This document shows, piece by piece, positions 48,816 to 62,800 of a DNA stretch of 64,000 nucleotides. Location of the stretch: NCBI RefSeq assembly GCF_030867145.1, contig NC_134414.1:63213397-63277396 (forward strand). The letters are read 5' to 3'. Both the position numbers and the translations under genes were made by a program. The notes under the pieces were generated by a model. That model was not told the origin of the DNA. It saw nothing but the letters and a program-made list of their open reading frames with translations, and did not search any database. Position 1 is the stretch's first letter. Every line of letters starts with the position of its first letter. Source of the stretch: Opisthocomus hoazin (taxonomy: Eukaryota; Chordata; Aves; Opisthocomiformes; Opisthocomidae).

Positions 48816-51800
48816 GTACCCATTGTTGAGAAGAATCACTAACTGAGCAATTGGAGCTAATCATCCCCTTGGTTGAGCAGATGAGGCACTAATTTTCCTT
48901 CCAGAAATAGGCAGGATTACCTGTTCGTACAGTGCCTTCAAGTTGGGTGATTTAAAATCTGAAGAAGAAACTTTAAATGTGGCTGTGCTGTTTGGAATAG
49001 GATATTGGCATTCCCGATTCAAGTAAAGAGTGTGAGGGTACGTAGTGAAGAATAAACGATGAAGACAAGTCCCTAGAGGTTGGAAAATGGTCACAACCAG
49101 TCCCAAGAGTAACTTGTTTGAAGAGCTTTGCGAGGGACTCCTTTGAAAGGGTGAGTGTATCAAGGCTTCACTTACATAATTGCTCTCCTACGTACGTGTG
49201 ATGGCTTTGTTTGCTTGTGTGAGGTGCAGAGAAGAAAAGGAAATGATCCTTACCTGCAAGAAGTTTCTGATGCAAGGTTGTCCGGAAGATGTAGCATGCA
49301 GCACATCAGTATGCTTACTGCCTTGTTTAATATCGTTGACAGTCATCAAAAGTAATTTTAGTTTTGTGGGTTTAAAAAAAAATATTTGTAGACTAGAGTG
49401 CCTTGATTCACAGAACAAGCTGTATTTATGCTTAAGGCATGGGGGTTTTTCACAGAGGCAATTGCAAAACTATACAGAAATCTATTACTCCACTTGTTGA
49501 TAGATCTACTGACAGGTGTGTAGTTGAGGAAAAAAGATAGCATACATGAGATTTGTGCGAGATGGGACTGCTCTTTGCTGACATCTGGCAGAAGATTTGG
49601 AATTTGGGGCAGCTGCTAGCGCCACAGAATTGCAAACAGCTTTAAGAGCTGAATGAAATGAAGATAAACGAGCTCCAGTTGGAAGCTGAATGGCCCTAAA
49701 GGTAGAAGCAGTAAAGAATGCTGGTAGTCTAAATGCTGTACAGACAGGCTTGCACGAGGTGGGTTTTTTTGTCCTATACATACATAAATGTTCATTATTC
49801 CAGGTTGCAGGCTCTATTATCTGTGTACTGAATAGTTTGAGTTTGTAAAGCTATGTGTTACTGCTTAAGTCCTTGAATTTGATGTTGGTTTTGTATTCTA
49901 GCTAGATTGGTGTTAACAACTAAGTGTACTGGATTGCTGTACAAATCTGAGTGCTTAGGGTGTCCATCTACATGACCATACCATAGAAACTGAGTCAAGG
50001 GACAAGACAGTGTGACTTAGAGGTCTTCAGAGTCTGACCAAGATGGGCAGCTTTGTGGGCGATCTTTATTTTTGTGACCAGTGATGGATTTTATTCTATC
50101 ATGGATACTCTGCCTTAATTGAGAGCATTTCTTATTGCTGCACATTTTAGCAAGCCTGCAGAATGCTGGAGTATCCAGTTGCAAAAAGTAGATAGCCATG
50201 GTGTTTTCTTGGGCAGGCAGGTTTTAAGAGGTTAGTTTTCTGTGTCTTCAGGGACAGGAATAAGAAAAAATAAATTGGTGTTTAGAAATTAAGCCCAGTT
50301 TAGGAGTTCCACCCCCATTCTGTTCTCCACTGACTGCACAGGTGATTGATTAGATGTGAGCCTCTAATAATGCTGACCTTCTTGACTGTACCTGACCTAG
50401 AGCCTCGCTACTTCTGACTTCATGAAACAGCTATCATTTACAAAGCTTCTTTTTTTTTTTTTAATCCCAGAAGATAGCCCAATGGTACAGAAGAATTGGC
50501 TTTTTATAATATTTCCTTCTCTATCTCAGTATTGTGTATGTGAGTGGAAAGGGCAGACAGCAGTCTGAACAGGTATCCAGAAACCACCTTCTCTTGCAAT
50601 GTTTCCATTAGAGGCTAAGCAACCAAGCGTAGTCAGCTGGGTGCAAGCAGAGAAGCAGACACCCAGCACCTGTGTCTGTTCTACTGCCCTTCAAGCTTCA
50701 GCAATTTTTCTATTAAAAGCTTTTGGTGTCACATTTCTTTGCTTCCACAAAAATGCTGGTCCATTAGCCTAATGAAAAGTTTCTGGATTTATATCAGATT
50801 TCTAACATATGTTTTTCTTTGTAAGGAACTTCATGTAATTTCAAGGGTGTATGAAGTTCTGTGCAGAATAACGTGAAGCACGAATGCTGTGTTAGTGAGG
50901 CAGCTGTTATGGGGTTTGGTAGTTCTTTAAGAAAATCCGACTTTCAGGAGAAGATTTTCCAAGAAATGCTCGATATTCTTTCTTGAGAAACTGCCAAAGA
51001 CTCGTAAGACAATGGTGACTTCAAAGCTTTCAAAAAAATCCCCCCTCACTTGTTGTGGACTGCTGCTTCCTCCAAATTGTGTATGTTTTGTATTTGTGAA
51101 AAGGAGAAATCTGTCAGCTCTAGGTATTCCCACACAGCTGTCCCACCTGCTGCCTCCTGCTCAAGAAACGATTTTTGGTTATTGTTGTTTGCCTGGAACG
51201 GAGCTGATCCTGTCACTTCATTTAGCATGACTTGAAAATTTGCCATTTATTGCTGCTGCCACCAGCCACGTGCATCGTGTCTGCTACCTTGAGGGCAGAC
51301 TTTCACCACTACTGCAGGTGGTGAGGATGGTTTCTGGTTTTGACATTGATTTGTCATAGCTTTCACAATTGTGTTTTTTAGGGAAGAAATAGTAATTGGT
51401 GTTACTTAGATGAATAAATCAAATTTTCGTAATCACCATATTTGTTTTGTACTAGTCTGCCACGGACTTGTGGAAATTAACCGCAATAACGTTTCACAAA
51501 ATATGAAAACCTGAGCTGTACTGGCCCCCTGTCTGCTCTCCATTATTTCAGACTGAATTCGGTTGCAGTCTTCCTCGTCCTCTTGCCTTGTTACGTTATT
51601 TTGTTGTTTTGTTTTTTTTTTTTAATGTGGGTTCAAGAAACTTGCTCTCTTAATTCATGTTTATGGTTATTCTGGTATATTAATGAAAGTGCAGCTTCAT
51701 TAACAATTTGTGCTGCAGTTATAGAATTTTCCCTTACTGAAGGTATACAGGTCTGCTACATGCTTTTGGCAGGGCTGTGCATTTATATCTACTTTGCTGT

Positions 51801-54800
51801 TGTCCATGGGGAAGGAAAAGGAAATACGAAGGATCAGGCCGTGGTGGGAGAAGTGGGCTTGGCTGATGAATTAGCCTCTGCAGTGGAGCGGCTGAGGTGC
51901 AGACGTGTCCTGCTTCCTCTGCTTTGGAGCATTAATGTCTGGTGCAGGGGTGGACTGGGCCTTGGGGACCAGTGGCATGGTCACCCCCGTGGTTAGATTG
52001 GCCACAGCTGCTCTCTCTGAGCCCTCCACCTGTGACCTGTGCATATTATCCTGTCTTTCCTTACAACTTTTTTACTATGATTCCTTAAACTTACTTCAAT
52101 TTGTCAAGTTTTGTGTTTTTCTGCAAATACGAAGGTGCTTAGAACTTGAAGAGGAGTACTTGACAGGAGTGTTAGCTAGCAGTATTCACTGTAGTCCTCT
52201 CTGCAGCTGAGGCTTTCCAACAGTTTTACAAGAAGCTGAGAGGTAAAAGCACACATGAGCCGTTTGCCTGGATTTCCCCTTTTTCTCTTTGCTGCTTCAC
52301 ATTCATTATCCTTCAGAAGATCTGGATTGAATTTGTTCTTTTCTAGCCCTCTGGTGCCTTCCTAGTTCTTACTGACCGTTTATAAGCCATTGAGCCTGTT
52401 TGAGTCATCTCATCTGGTATTTTATTAATTACTTCAGTCTCTTTCAAATGTTTCATTGCCATACGGTCTGGGGAACAGTGTTGGGTCAGCATCTGAGAGG
52501 CCTTGGCTGCAGCTTCAGCTCTGCGGCTGGGCTGCTCGGTGCCTTTACAGGCCAGCCACGTCGTCCGACTGTGCCTCAGGCTTCCCCACCTTTAAAAGGA
52601 GAATGGTGAGCGGTGTGCAGCCTTCCAGTTCGTGCTGTGAAAAGATGTTTAGGCAAAATAAAAGAACTGGAATAGGCCGAACAGGTACCTGGTACCATCC
52701 TCCTCCTGTAACAGGAGTCTTCAGGTGTCGGGAACCTCTTGCGTCAGATGTCCAAACCTTGTTGTCTGATCCAGAAGAGCAGAGTAGTTAACAGATCAGA
52801 GTAGCATCTATTCCAGTGTAAGTTCTGCTCACCTTTCTAACAGTGGCTTACTGCTTCTCTTTTCTTCAGTATTTTGTAATTTTTGTAACCCTTTATTCTC
52901 ATCACCCTACCACCCCCTCAAGTGCTGTTTATACTCCCAACTCCCTTTAGACTAAGTCAATTTGATGTTTTTTTCATCCTGCCAAAGAAAAATATGTGGA
53001 AATTTTAATTGACCTGAACCTTTCCTGTGCTATAAAATGAACCTATTTTGAACATGGAGAGCTAAAATGGCATTGTGCTGAACCGCATTATGGCCTTTGT
53101 CCAGCTACTCTATGAGTATATACAGAACTTAAAATTTTTATCTAAGCATTTTGTATCTGTGTAAAAGGATTGTGAATGTGTGATTAGGACAAACCCATAT
53201 TTACTAATTCATCTGATGGCAGTTGTAGCTTTTGTGTCATCCAGATGTTTTGGGTAGGGTTAGGTGAGATGGCTTGGGTCAGTCTGGTGGCCTGCCAGCA
53301 GCTGGCCGGGCTTAGCAACATCCTGGTCTTTGGTTTGCCAGCCTGCCGAGAGCTGATTTAACTTGTGAACCCAGCAAAGAATAAAACACTGAATTGTTTT
53401 CTTTTGGGTTAGAGAGGTGCATTGGCTCAGTGAAGGGTCTGAGGAGGGTGAGAGTCTGGGCATGGCATTGGGCAGGACTGCTTGGCTGGGAGCTGGGAAG
53501 GAGCAGGAGGGGCCAGGGCTCCTCCGTGGGCAGCTCTGCTCTCTGGTAACTTCTTCCCTTGCGCAGGTTAGGATGCAGGTTAGCTCTCTGTGGTGATCTC
53601 TCTCCATCTTTGCAGATGCTACAGCATTACCGAGAAGGGCACTGACACCCAGCGAATCTGCAGCAGGAATGATAGATGCAATTTTGGCCCTGGGTTTCAC
53701 CAGCTGTCAAAAAGAGCAGACAGAAACTCTGAAATTTTCAGAGTTCAGATGAGTCCTTTTTATTTGCCACTCTCTCTGCTCCTGTACTGGTTGTCTACCT
53801 CCACTTATGTTTTGCTTAGAGCTGGACGTGTTGGAGTCTGGTGGCCACTGCTATTTCTTCTCCATTAATACCCTCCCCAATTCATCAACGTCGTCTTTCT
53901 ACTAGAGTGTCTTTAAAATTTTCCATCCTCTTTCCAGACCTGATCCTTCTTCTCACTGTGACAGATGTTAAGGTATCCTAATGCCCCCAGGTTTGCTCAA
54001 TACTTGCTTAATACTCTTCTGTTGCGTTCTGTGACCTTACTTCGCTGTCTTCCAGATCAAAGTGATTTAGAGAAAGGTAGGGAGCTTGACTGATGTGCTA
54101 CGTACATTATTTTAGAGAGGGTAATTGTAATAATTTTTAAGGCCCTTTCATAAAGGCATAATAAAGATATTATACTGGTGTTATGACAGCACCATAGTGA
54201 ATGAGACTAGTGTCATACAGAAAAAATAATGTCCAATGCAGCATGCTGATGTTCAGATACAGATTAAAAAAGGAAAGGTCTGCTTTTAATTTTGTAAGTA
54301 GCAGACGCATGTGATCAGGGTGGCCAGTACTTCTTAGATCTTTGCTTCCAAAGGGAAGTGTGCGTGTGTAACCGAAAGGTTCAATATATGTGTATTAACA
54401 GAGTTTCTATATTACTAACTGTTAGTAATAATAATAAAAAAATCTCAGCTGTAGATATAGAGTGGTTTGGCTTGCACCTTTCCTCCATTATTTTCTTTGG
54501 CTCCTAAGTTTGGGTCTTTTTTCCTTGGTTCACTAAGTTTATTGGCCTGTCTGAATGTGTGTGTGGGCCGCTGGATCATCTAGTCAGAAGAACATTTATA
54601 GAAAGGTCCAAGCTCTGTAGTAGTTCCTTACGTTGATTATTTAGCGGTATCACTAGAACTGACTGAATTGATTACTATGTTTCGGATTTAATGGAAAGAA
54701 CAGACTACTTCTGCATCCACTTTCAATGTCTGTACCTAACCAAAAACTACCTTAGTAACACAGCAGTTGTGGAGGTCCTTTTCTGCCTTGTGGTGCTGTC

Positions 54801-56958
54801 TGTGGTATACGGTGACTTCAGAAGAGCTCTTAAAACAACTTTTGAATTAATAAGGACATGGACCAGTATCTTTGTGTGTAGTGGCACTTCTAGACAGGGT
54901 GGATGTGTTACTTTTTTAAGTGTTCTTGTGTACTTCACGTGCAGGAAAATCAGATTTATTTGTAAGTAGGCGTGGCGTAGGTCTGCTGTGTAGAGCTTGG
55001 TGTCTTTTCTTCTGGAATTCCTGCCTCCAACCTCAGCTTTCTTGTTGGCACGTCTTGTCTCATAAAAAGATAAGATTTAATGAAGTTTAAAGAATAAAAT
55101 AAATATAACTGGTTCCTTTTACATTTTTAGATTATGATGCCAATTGGGGAAAAAAATTACCTCTCTGCTAGTGTTTCTGGCATGCACTTGGGTGGGTTTC
55201 ACTAGTGTCTCTCCAACCTTGATGGGTAGGATAATGCCGATTCATTGCAAAAGTTTGCCTGCGTTTTTTTTGTTCTCTTTCACTTGTGCCTGTTGAGCTG
55301 ATATATAGGAGTGTGTGATCCCTAACTTTTCACTCCCCTCCTTCTCAGCTAACACTTCTTTTTATCAGTGCTGTTTTAAAAATTTTTGCTCCAAGCTGCT
55401 TGCTGTGTAAAAAAAATGTGTGGGAACGGATTAGTCAGGACATGGAAGAGCAATGCATGGTAAATGATATATCCTGCTGAAGACAGGACTGGCTTTATTC
55501 TGTCCTTAGGGAGGGAACTGGTATGTTACTACTTGGCACTGTTCTTCATAGTGTACTGTAGAACTGGTGATGCATTCACTAGTACATAGGCTACCTTGTG
55601 CTTCCTATTTTTCCCGTAGGCTTCTCAATAATTGTAACCTCAGAGTGAAAGCCAGGCAAAGATTGGCAGTACTCTTTTTGTGCCTCTGTTCATCTGGAAA
55701 GTTGTATTTCCATTCTTTGTGTGCACTACATGTGTTTTAACAGTCATTGATCAGCATATAAAAGTCATGGGGAATGGAAATGCAAATACCATGAAAAATA
55801 AACAGACAATAGCAGTGGGTTTTGTCAGAAATCCAGCTAGAGTGTCAAAAGGCAGGAGGAAAAAAGTGAATTAAAGTTCTAGTGTGATGTTTAACATTTG
55901 ACATGTAAAACTAATGATCCTTGAATTAAAAAAGAAGGTTCAAAGCTGTGCCAGTTAATGAAAAATCCCACTGAATCACTGTTGTAGCTCTGCTCCCTTT
56001 TTAGGATAGAATAATTATGTAGCAGAAGTGTGCTGTGTACCTGGTGCAAAAGCTGCATGGAAACAAAACTAGCAAGCCAGTTTCTGAGGTTACTTTCGAT
56101 GGATACTAAGCAGACATCCACATTCAGCGAGCCGTGGAGGTGTAGCCTGCCCCTAGCACAGCAAGGGCGGTGCATTCCTTGGTGTTCCCTTCATGCTTAC
56201 AGGGCTCCGTGGGAAATCAAATCTCCCTTGCTTTTTTCAACCACTGTTTTTGCTGTAGCTTCTTCTGGACTTCCCAGTAGCATGTCATCATAGTCCTTGG
56301 CTCGTCGGTGGGATCAGGCAAGGCTCCAGGTTCTATAGCAGCTCTGGTCCCCAGTAGAAACCAAATACTTGGGCCATGTAATTGGGATCATCTTGTACCT
56401 CTTTGGCTTTCCTGCTTTGCAGACCCTTGAGTAAGGTGGCAGCTGCAAAAATGCCAGGGAATGCTGGAAGGACCAAATGAGGAGATGCTGGTATGGCCAG
56501 GGAGGGGAGGATGGTCAACCAGTGGTGAGTTGGTCCCACGTGCTCCCCTCACCATCCTCCCTTCTCTGGGAGCCCTGGCTGTGGCTGCTAACAGCCTGAT
56601 TCATGTACATACATAAAAATTGGCATAATACCTTGAAATCTGTGTTCTGTTGTGCTCTGTTTCTGGTGTGGTCTCATTTCCTTTTCCAGGAGAAAAGGAA
56701 TATTTTCCCATTGTGCAGTACTGTAGCCAGTCTATCAGCCCTTACCCCCAGCAGGTGATTAGCCTGTGTATTTTGAAAAGTATAAAGTTTGCCTGGTTTT
56801 CTTCTCTTCATATGAGACATTAAAAAAAAAAAAAGGTTATTACTTTGTATGAATGATCACATGGTTTATTAGCTATAATTATATATACTGTAATGTTTAT
56901 GTGCAACAACTCTTATTTATAAGTGATATGGTCTTCTTTGCCCTTATTCTTTTATCAG

Positions 56959-56983
56959 ATATAAGAAACGTGTTTCCCTAAAC
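56959..56983 (+). other. FARP1: FARP1 exon 2, 5' UTR part and splice acceptor
   Basis: The exon begins after a good acceptor, a tract of mostly T and C ending TTTATCAG at 56958. It has 25 nt of leader before the start codon. The leader supplies the TAA (56962-56964) that would end upstream ORF 2. Confidence 0.75.
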
Positions 56984-57154
56984 ATGGGTGAAACAGAGCA
57001 GAGACCAACAGCAGGATCCCGGTTAGGAGCTCAGGAAAATGCTGGGATCAGTACCTTGGAGCATGGACAGAAACCACCGACGACACCTCCGGGAAAACTC
57101 ATCTCCATCAAAATTCAGATGCTGGATGACACACAAGAAACTTTTGACGTTCCG
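56984..57154 (+). CDS. FARP1: FARP1 first coding exon (codons 1-57)
   Basis: FARP1 is a membrane-associated Rho/Rac guanine-nucleotide exchange factor with an N-terminal FERM domain, a DH domain and two PH domains; it acts in dendrite growth and synapse formation. This exon encodes its first 57 residues, starting MGETEQRPTAGSRLG. Residues 38-57 (KLISIKIQMLDDTQETFDVP) form the start of the FERM F1 lobe, and the match to vertebrate FARP1 is nearly residue for residue. ATG at 56984 has A at -3 and G at +4. The exon ends in phase 0 at CCG|GTAAGG (57154/57155), where the vertebrate protein continues with further FERM sequence outside the window. FARP2 is a less likely alternative, because the N-terminal tail matches FARP1. 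The remaining exons lie downstream. Confidence 0.96.
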
Positions 57155-57917
57155 GTAAGGATGTGGAGGTTGGGGTGGCTAAAGATTATTCAGTCATTTC
57201 TAAAAACGCGTGTTTTTAAACCAGTTCTCTTTTTATTTAAACTGTGATTCTTTGGCTGATGAATTCGTCTTGTGGAGAAAATGGCTGTTTTATCAGCATT
57301 AAATAAATGATGGTGCAATAGAGTAACATTAAACAGTGAAATGTAAATTACAGTTATTACTCTGTTTCTGTTTGAGCAGCTTCAGAAGAAGTGAAAGTCC
57401 TTGGTGTCTTTTTTTTTTTTTTAAATTCAAATATTACGTTAGTGGTTTCCTCTACTTTCTGAACAGTTGATGTATTCCTTGGTGCTGTTTTGCTCTTGAT
57501 CCAGTAAACCATAGATCTGTACAGATTTTTTTATTTTCCTTTGGCAAGTCCTTAGTATAGTAACTTGAAATCATCGAAGTTTTGTCTAATTTGTATCGCT
57601 CTTAGAGGCACTAAGTGCTCACACACACCAGGGCAAGGAAAGAAAGCAAACTCATCCAAAGTTTTTCTGTACGCCACTGAAATTAATCTAGCTTTGTACT
57701 TGCCAAGCAAACAGAGTTACTACTGCTTTTGTGCATGCATGATCAGAAGAATTAGTCTGAATTAGTTTTGATACAAAGACTGATTCTGTTTTACACTATC
57801 TAGCTGTTAGTAACAACAAATGATTTTGACATGCCATGCTTAGATAATTAATACGCAAGGTTGTTGAACGCTGTTGCTGTTACGAAAGTGTACTGGAATG
57901 TATATTTCCAAAGTCCT

Positions 57918-58110
57918 CAGGGTTCAGTGAATAGGAAACTGGAAGCCTGAGTTCAAATTTCATCCTTTGTTGCTTGCATTTTATGTAGCTATGGTAACTT
58001 CCATGCCTTCGTTGGCTCAGTTGTCCCTCCTGTGAAATCGGGGGTTACCAGTGAGCTACATAGATCTGACACATACAGTGCTCTGTGAAAGCGCTGATGG
58101 TCACTGAAAA
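57918..58110 (+). mobile_element. Ancient MIR-like CORE-SINE
   Basis: The order of blocks follows the MIR/CORE-SINE consensus. A tRNA-like B box (GAGTTCAAATTTC, 57950-57962) comes first. Next is the core (ATGTAGCTATGGTAACTTCC, 57983-58002), then GGCTCAGTTGTCCCTCCTGTGAAATCGGGG (58014-58043). A tail with CTCTGTGAAAGCGCTGATGG (58081-58100) closes it. It is heavily mutated, as expected for an insertion predating amniote radiation. The match is by remembered consensus. Confidence 0.65.
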
Positions 58111-59770
58111 AATGTTATCTCTATATTAAACATGAAGGAATTCTGACAGGAAAATTCTCATTAAAAAAAATTGTTACCTGTTTATAAGGTTTTGGTTGTC
58201 TGTTTTGTGTGTGTACACATGGAAAAGCTTTTTTGGTCTGCTCTCTGCTGCTCTCTGTGACCCAACTACAACTGTGTGTTCAGTCTCAGATCAGTTGTAG
58301 TAGAAAGTAAGTTGTCTGGACAGACAGGTAGGTGTGAACTGGATTGTCATGAAGTTAAATGCTCATGTATGTAGCAACTTGTTATGCTTTTGTGCCCTTC
58401 AGAATGCCTATCAAATATCCATAGCAAATAGATTAAAATTAGCAGTCTTTAGGTAATCATCACTGTTCAAAAGTGTAGTTCTAGTTTAAATTGTCCAGTG
58501 CTAATGAAAATTGTGCTGCTTATCTTATATGGTACCATTATCCCTGTTATCCCAGAGACAACCTTTTTTTGCCCTCCACAGCTGCTACTTCACCATACTT
58601 TGGAAATGCGGTGCAAATTTATAAGAGTTAATTATTTTATTTAACTAACACTTGGTAGGAAGTATTTTGAGATCAGTTCCCTTTCATAAAATTGTTTAGA
58701 AGCAAACGAAAGTAATGTGTGGATGCAGTGCACGCATAGAACTCCAGCTTTGCTTCTGGGAGTTTGAGAAAACAGTATTTTTTTGATCTTCGATATTAGA
58801 AAACATCAGCATTACTTTTTGTTTTGGGACTTCAGCAACACCTAGAAGACCTGGGTGTTTAAACAACTCTGTGCTCAGATCACTTCAATATGATTATTTT
58901 CTGAGGCTTTTATTTCATAACTACCTCTATTCAGGGAAAGCCCAGTTGGCTTTAAATTCAAATCTTGTGGTGAAATTTGCAGGATGCTGAGATTATAAAG
59001 TCTCTTAAAGCAGTTCCCTGAGGCCTTTTGTCTTTAGGGTATGTGTAGTCAAATGGAGCAGTACACATCGTTTTCAGTCCGCAAGAATTTTTTAGTCCCA
59101 TCTCACAAAACTGGAAAACTTCTAGTACATCTAAATTGAGATATTTATTCATGTTGGAAAACTCAAGTTCCCATTTACAAGCTTGCTGTTTTTAGCCAGA
59201 TTGATGCAGTATACACAGAAAAAGAAAGTGACACCACTTGAACAAAATATTTTCGGAGCAGCAAGTGTGGCTGTGGGCAGAGCATGTTAAACATACATGC
59301 CTAAGCACATCTGTAGGCTTGCTTTTCAGTGGAGAATTAAAGGCTTTTTGCATGATTGAAGGTCTGAACTACTCTTTCCAAAACTTGAGCTGCCATGATT
59401 ATGAAAATAACCTTCCAAATATGATACAATTATAAACTTGAGAAGGTTTTATGTTTCCTACAGTTTCAGGAATTTTGCTGGATCATCTTTTCTCTGTTAG
59501 CAAATGGGCCAAATTTTATTGCTGCTTTTAATGTGTCTTGTAGGCCAGTGTGAAGTTTATGTCATGCCAGTTTATTATTGCTCATGAAGTCTATGCAAAA
59601 ATAGAAACAGACACTGGTTCTACTTCTTCCTGGATTTGGGGGAAGTACTGAAACTGTTGGGACTATCCATCCGTCTAGTTCTCCTTCCTTGCTACTCCTA
59701 CAGTTTCTTTTGTTATAGGTTCACACACACACCCCATTAACTAAAACTGGAAAAAAATCTCATCTGTGTG

Positions 59771-59866
59771 GTGTTTTTCTTGGGCTTATTTTTGTTTTGT
59801 CTTAGAGTTGTTTTGTGTTTGGGTTTTTTTGTGTTTTTTTTTTGTTTTGTTTTTGTTTGTTTAAAT
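59771..59866. repeat. T/G-only low-complexity tract
   Basis: T runs interrupted by single or few G, the strand complement of the A/C tracts elsewhere in the window, with almost no A or C in its second half (59810-59861). Confidence 0.75.
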
Positions 59867-62800
59867 GATCTTCCAGGAGGCAGGATTCAATACCTTTGCA
59901 CTTAGGCAATCTTCTTTCTCCCATCGTATGCAAATGACTTGTTTTTATTAGAGCGAAATCCTTCAGATTTCTATGTTTGTTCTGTATATAATGAAATTGG
60001 AGAAAAACTTGCCCTACTTCTCCACCCCAGTGCTGCTGCTGTTTGGGCTGTTTAAAAGTGAAGTAACTGGTGTCATTTGTCCTTCTGGAGGAAAGTTGAC
60101 TCTTTTGGCATTAGTGTTTTGGTGCTATATAACCATATCATGTCTGGCTCACTGTATTAGCTTCTCACAAGCCAAAACAAAAAAAAAAAGAAAGGAAAGA
60201 GAGATCCACATGGCTTCATATGGGCCTGTAAATGATGGGTTTTTTTCCAGGAAAAAAACCACAAAGTGTATGGAAAGAGTTTGTATGGGAGACTTGAAAA
60301 ACACAAGCCACAATGAAGGTCTTTTCATCAGTCTTTGCAAATGCAATATTGTAAGAGGAAGAGTACATAAGAAAAATCTTGTATACTGCTTGCTGTTAAC
60401 AAACAATATTTCATTATGGAATTTCCAAACATTCCTATACTCCAGAGAGCCAGTGAGAGCTTGAATAGATAAGCCCGGATCTTTAACATCCAGTTAGCTG
60501 GGTGCATGACTCTTTCCAAGCAGATACAGATGCTTGGGAGAGGCAGGAGAAATAAAAGGTTTATTACTTTGACTTCATATTTACTGCCTTTAACATAAAA
60601 AGAAAGTATAAAATTCATCAGTTACCTTTTTGAGCACATTTTTGTCTGTTCAGCTTTGAGAACAGAAATAATGTAGACTGTCCTTCCCCTTTATAAGTTA
60701 TTCAGCTTTTTATGACTGAATTTCTGTACCTTTAGTTTGAGTCTGTCGTGAACTCTTAGGCAAGAGCTGGCTTCAACAGCGCTTTTAGGTGATTAGTGCC
60801 TAGAAATCAGGCCGTGAGTTGAAAGTTCATGGTCGTTCAGAACTTTGCAGCTGTTGGTTGTGGTGTTAGCTTTATGGAGGACTTGCATCCAAGTGTGGAA
60901 TAGATTTTTATCTCTTGGTTTTTGTTTCTAATTTCCAGTTTGGCTGTATTTACTGAAAAAATAGTTAGATATGCTAACTGAAGACTGCAGATGTCCAAAA
61001 TACACCAGTCTGTTTCAGCTATTGTTTGGCTGAGTTACGACTACATGACAGAATGAGCAAACACAGTCCCTTTCTGCTAGGTAAGAGGTGAACAGCTTTA
61101 ACTAAAATGACTAATGTGAAGGAGGAAGAACATGTTTTCACCCTTGTACACATGATGATAATCACATATAGATAGGTCTTGGGCATTTTGAAAGGTTGAC
61201 GCTTCTACTGCAAGACTTTTGAAACCCAGCACTGCCAAATAGAAGTTGTGGATTATGTGAGAGCGAGTAGAAGTGTACAGTTCTGCTTGGTTTTGCTCTG
61301 TTTTTATTTCTACCAGTCTCATCTAAGTTAGTTGGAAGAAGTGAAATTGATTCTGTATAACCGTAGTAAAGCTTATGGATTTTCTTACGTTTTTTTTTAA
61401 TAGGGTCTCCCCTGTAGGTTCAAACCAGTTTAAGTAAAAAAGAAACACAGTTTTTAAGGAACAGTAAAAATAGCTGCTGGTCGCATCTACTGCAGATCAT
61501 TCTGGGGAAGAAAACTCTTTAATGTTTAGTGTCTATGACATATTATATTTACTTTTATAGTTATTTCAGTGCCAGAAGTAATCTGCTTTAAAACTACTCC
61601 TAAGCAGAAAGAGTCAGTATTGTTCCTTTCTAGGTAATGCTGAATACATGACTGATTCTCGTGCTAGACTGCGGGGATGACTTGGTGACCAGGTTTAACC
61701 CTGACTGACGTGGTGCCTGTCACTGGTCATGTCCTAATCTCTGGGTGAATGACGCTGATGTGACTGGAACGATACCACTGATGCTAAATAGAAAGTCAGA
61801 GTTGTTTCTTTCCTGTTAGCATCAGAGGTGAGATCAAAGTATATCACAGGAGGTAAGGACTCTTCTTTCAGTTAAGATCCGGTCTCTTTAATTAAAACCA
61901 AATCAAAGTCCTCTTTATTGTGTCTGGAAGAAAATAGTTGCTGCGTTTTTGTGGCTGTCTTTTGGAAAGACCAAAAATATACTTGTCTGTGAGATTACCG
62001 AAGTGTAGTGAACATCTGTTTTGTGTCTTATGTAAACTTTCTTTCCCTCTGAATGTGTTCAAGCTTTGTGAAGTATGCAGGGTTGGAAAATGTCATCCGC
62101 TTTGAGGGATTAACACCTGGTTTCTTAAGCAACAGGAGTCTCTTAATAGAAAGCAGGGTGAGGGTATTAATCCTTAGTAAACATCGGTTGTAAACATTTC
62201 ATTTTGCTTTTCTCTCAGAAGAGAAGGCTTCCTCATCTTTAGATTATCTGAGAATAAAGAGAATAAAGACAAATGGTCTTGGTCTCCAATGATTTGTCTT
62301 CCACTGGAGTTTGGATGTAGTGTCTTGGCAGGGAATTTATCTGCCTTAAGACAAATTTTCGGAGAGAAGGACTGTATAATCCTGCTGGGGCTCTGTTTCT
62401 TAAGGCTAACATTCTAGGTGGTGGATGTTTTTGTTTTGTTTGTTCGTGCAGCCATATAATGATAGTTCATATTGCTTTGTGGGGAAAATACCTTTTGCTA
62501 AGTGTACTTCCCAGCAACTTCAGGCCGGTCTAAGTGTGCCAGAAAAAGCTTGATATTAGAAAGTCTCAGTACTTAACAACAAAGATTACATGTGCTTTGT
62601 TAAAAATTTACACAAGCGTTGTGTTAGTCTATTAAATTTGAAATTTCAGCTGCAATTTTATAAAAGTTGAAATTACTTTCTAACATTTATGGGTTATAGT
62701 AATTGCTTTGTCCTAGGTGTTTACCTCTCTCCTCAGTGTACGTATTATAACCAGTGAATAAAACAGTTTTATAAAAAGAGCATTAGACAGTAAGGCAATG

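Larger units (their letters stand above)
11578..56958 (+). other. FARP1: FARP1 intron 1 (45 kb)
   Basis: The intron is bounded by a GTAAGG donor (11578) and a pyrimidine-rich acceptor ending TTTATCAG (56951-56958). Repeats inside are listed separately. I see no recognisable coding exon, retrogene or RNA gene elsewhere in it. Stretches with nothing identifiable are 12371-16194, 17516-19133, 19781-22126, 22201-25722, 26902-30153, 30237-31019, 31067-33730, 34887-35959, 36991-43146, 43217-43929, 44421-48055 and 48816-56958. Minor simple repeats include (GGGAC)n near 12078-12098 and a T run near 30823-30834. Unannotated alternative 5' UTR exons could be hidden here. Confidence 0.6.

Noticed and set aside
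48101..48823. 240-codon minus-strand frame as a host gene
   Set aside because: C-terminal half is plain CR1 RT ORF; the middle is CR1 read out of frame.
52706..52720. Short palindrome CTCCTGTAACAGGAG
   Set aside because: Seven-base arms are expected by chance in 64 kb and have no supporting context.
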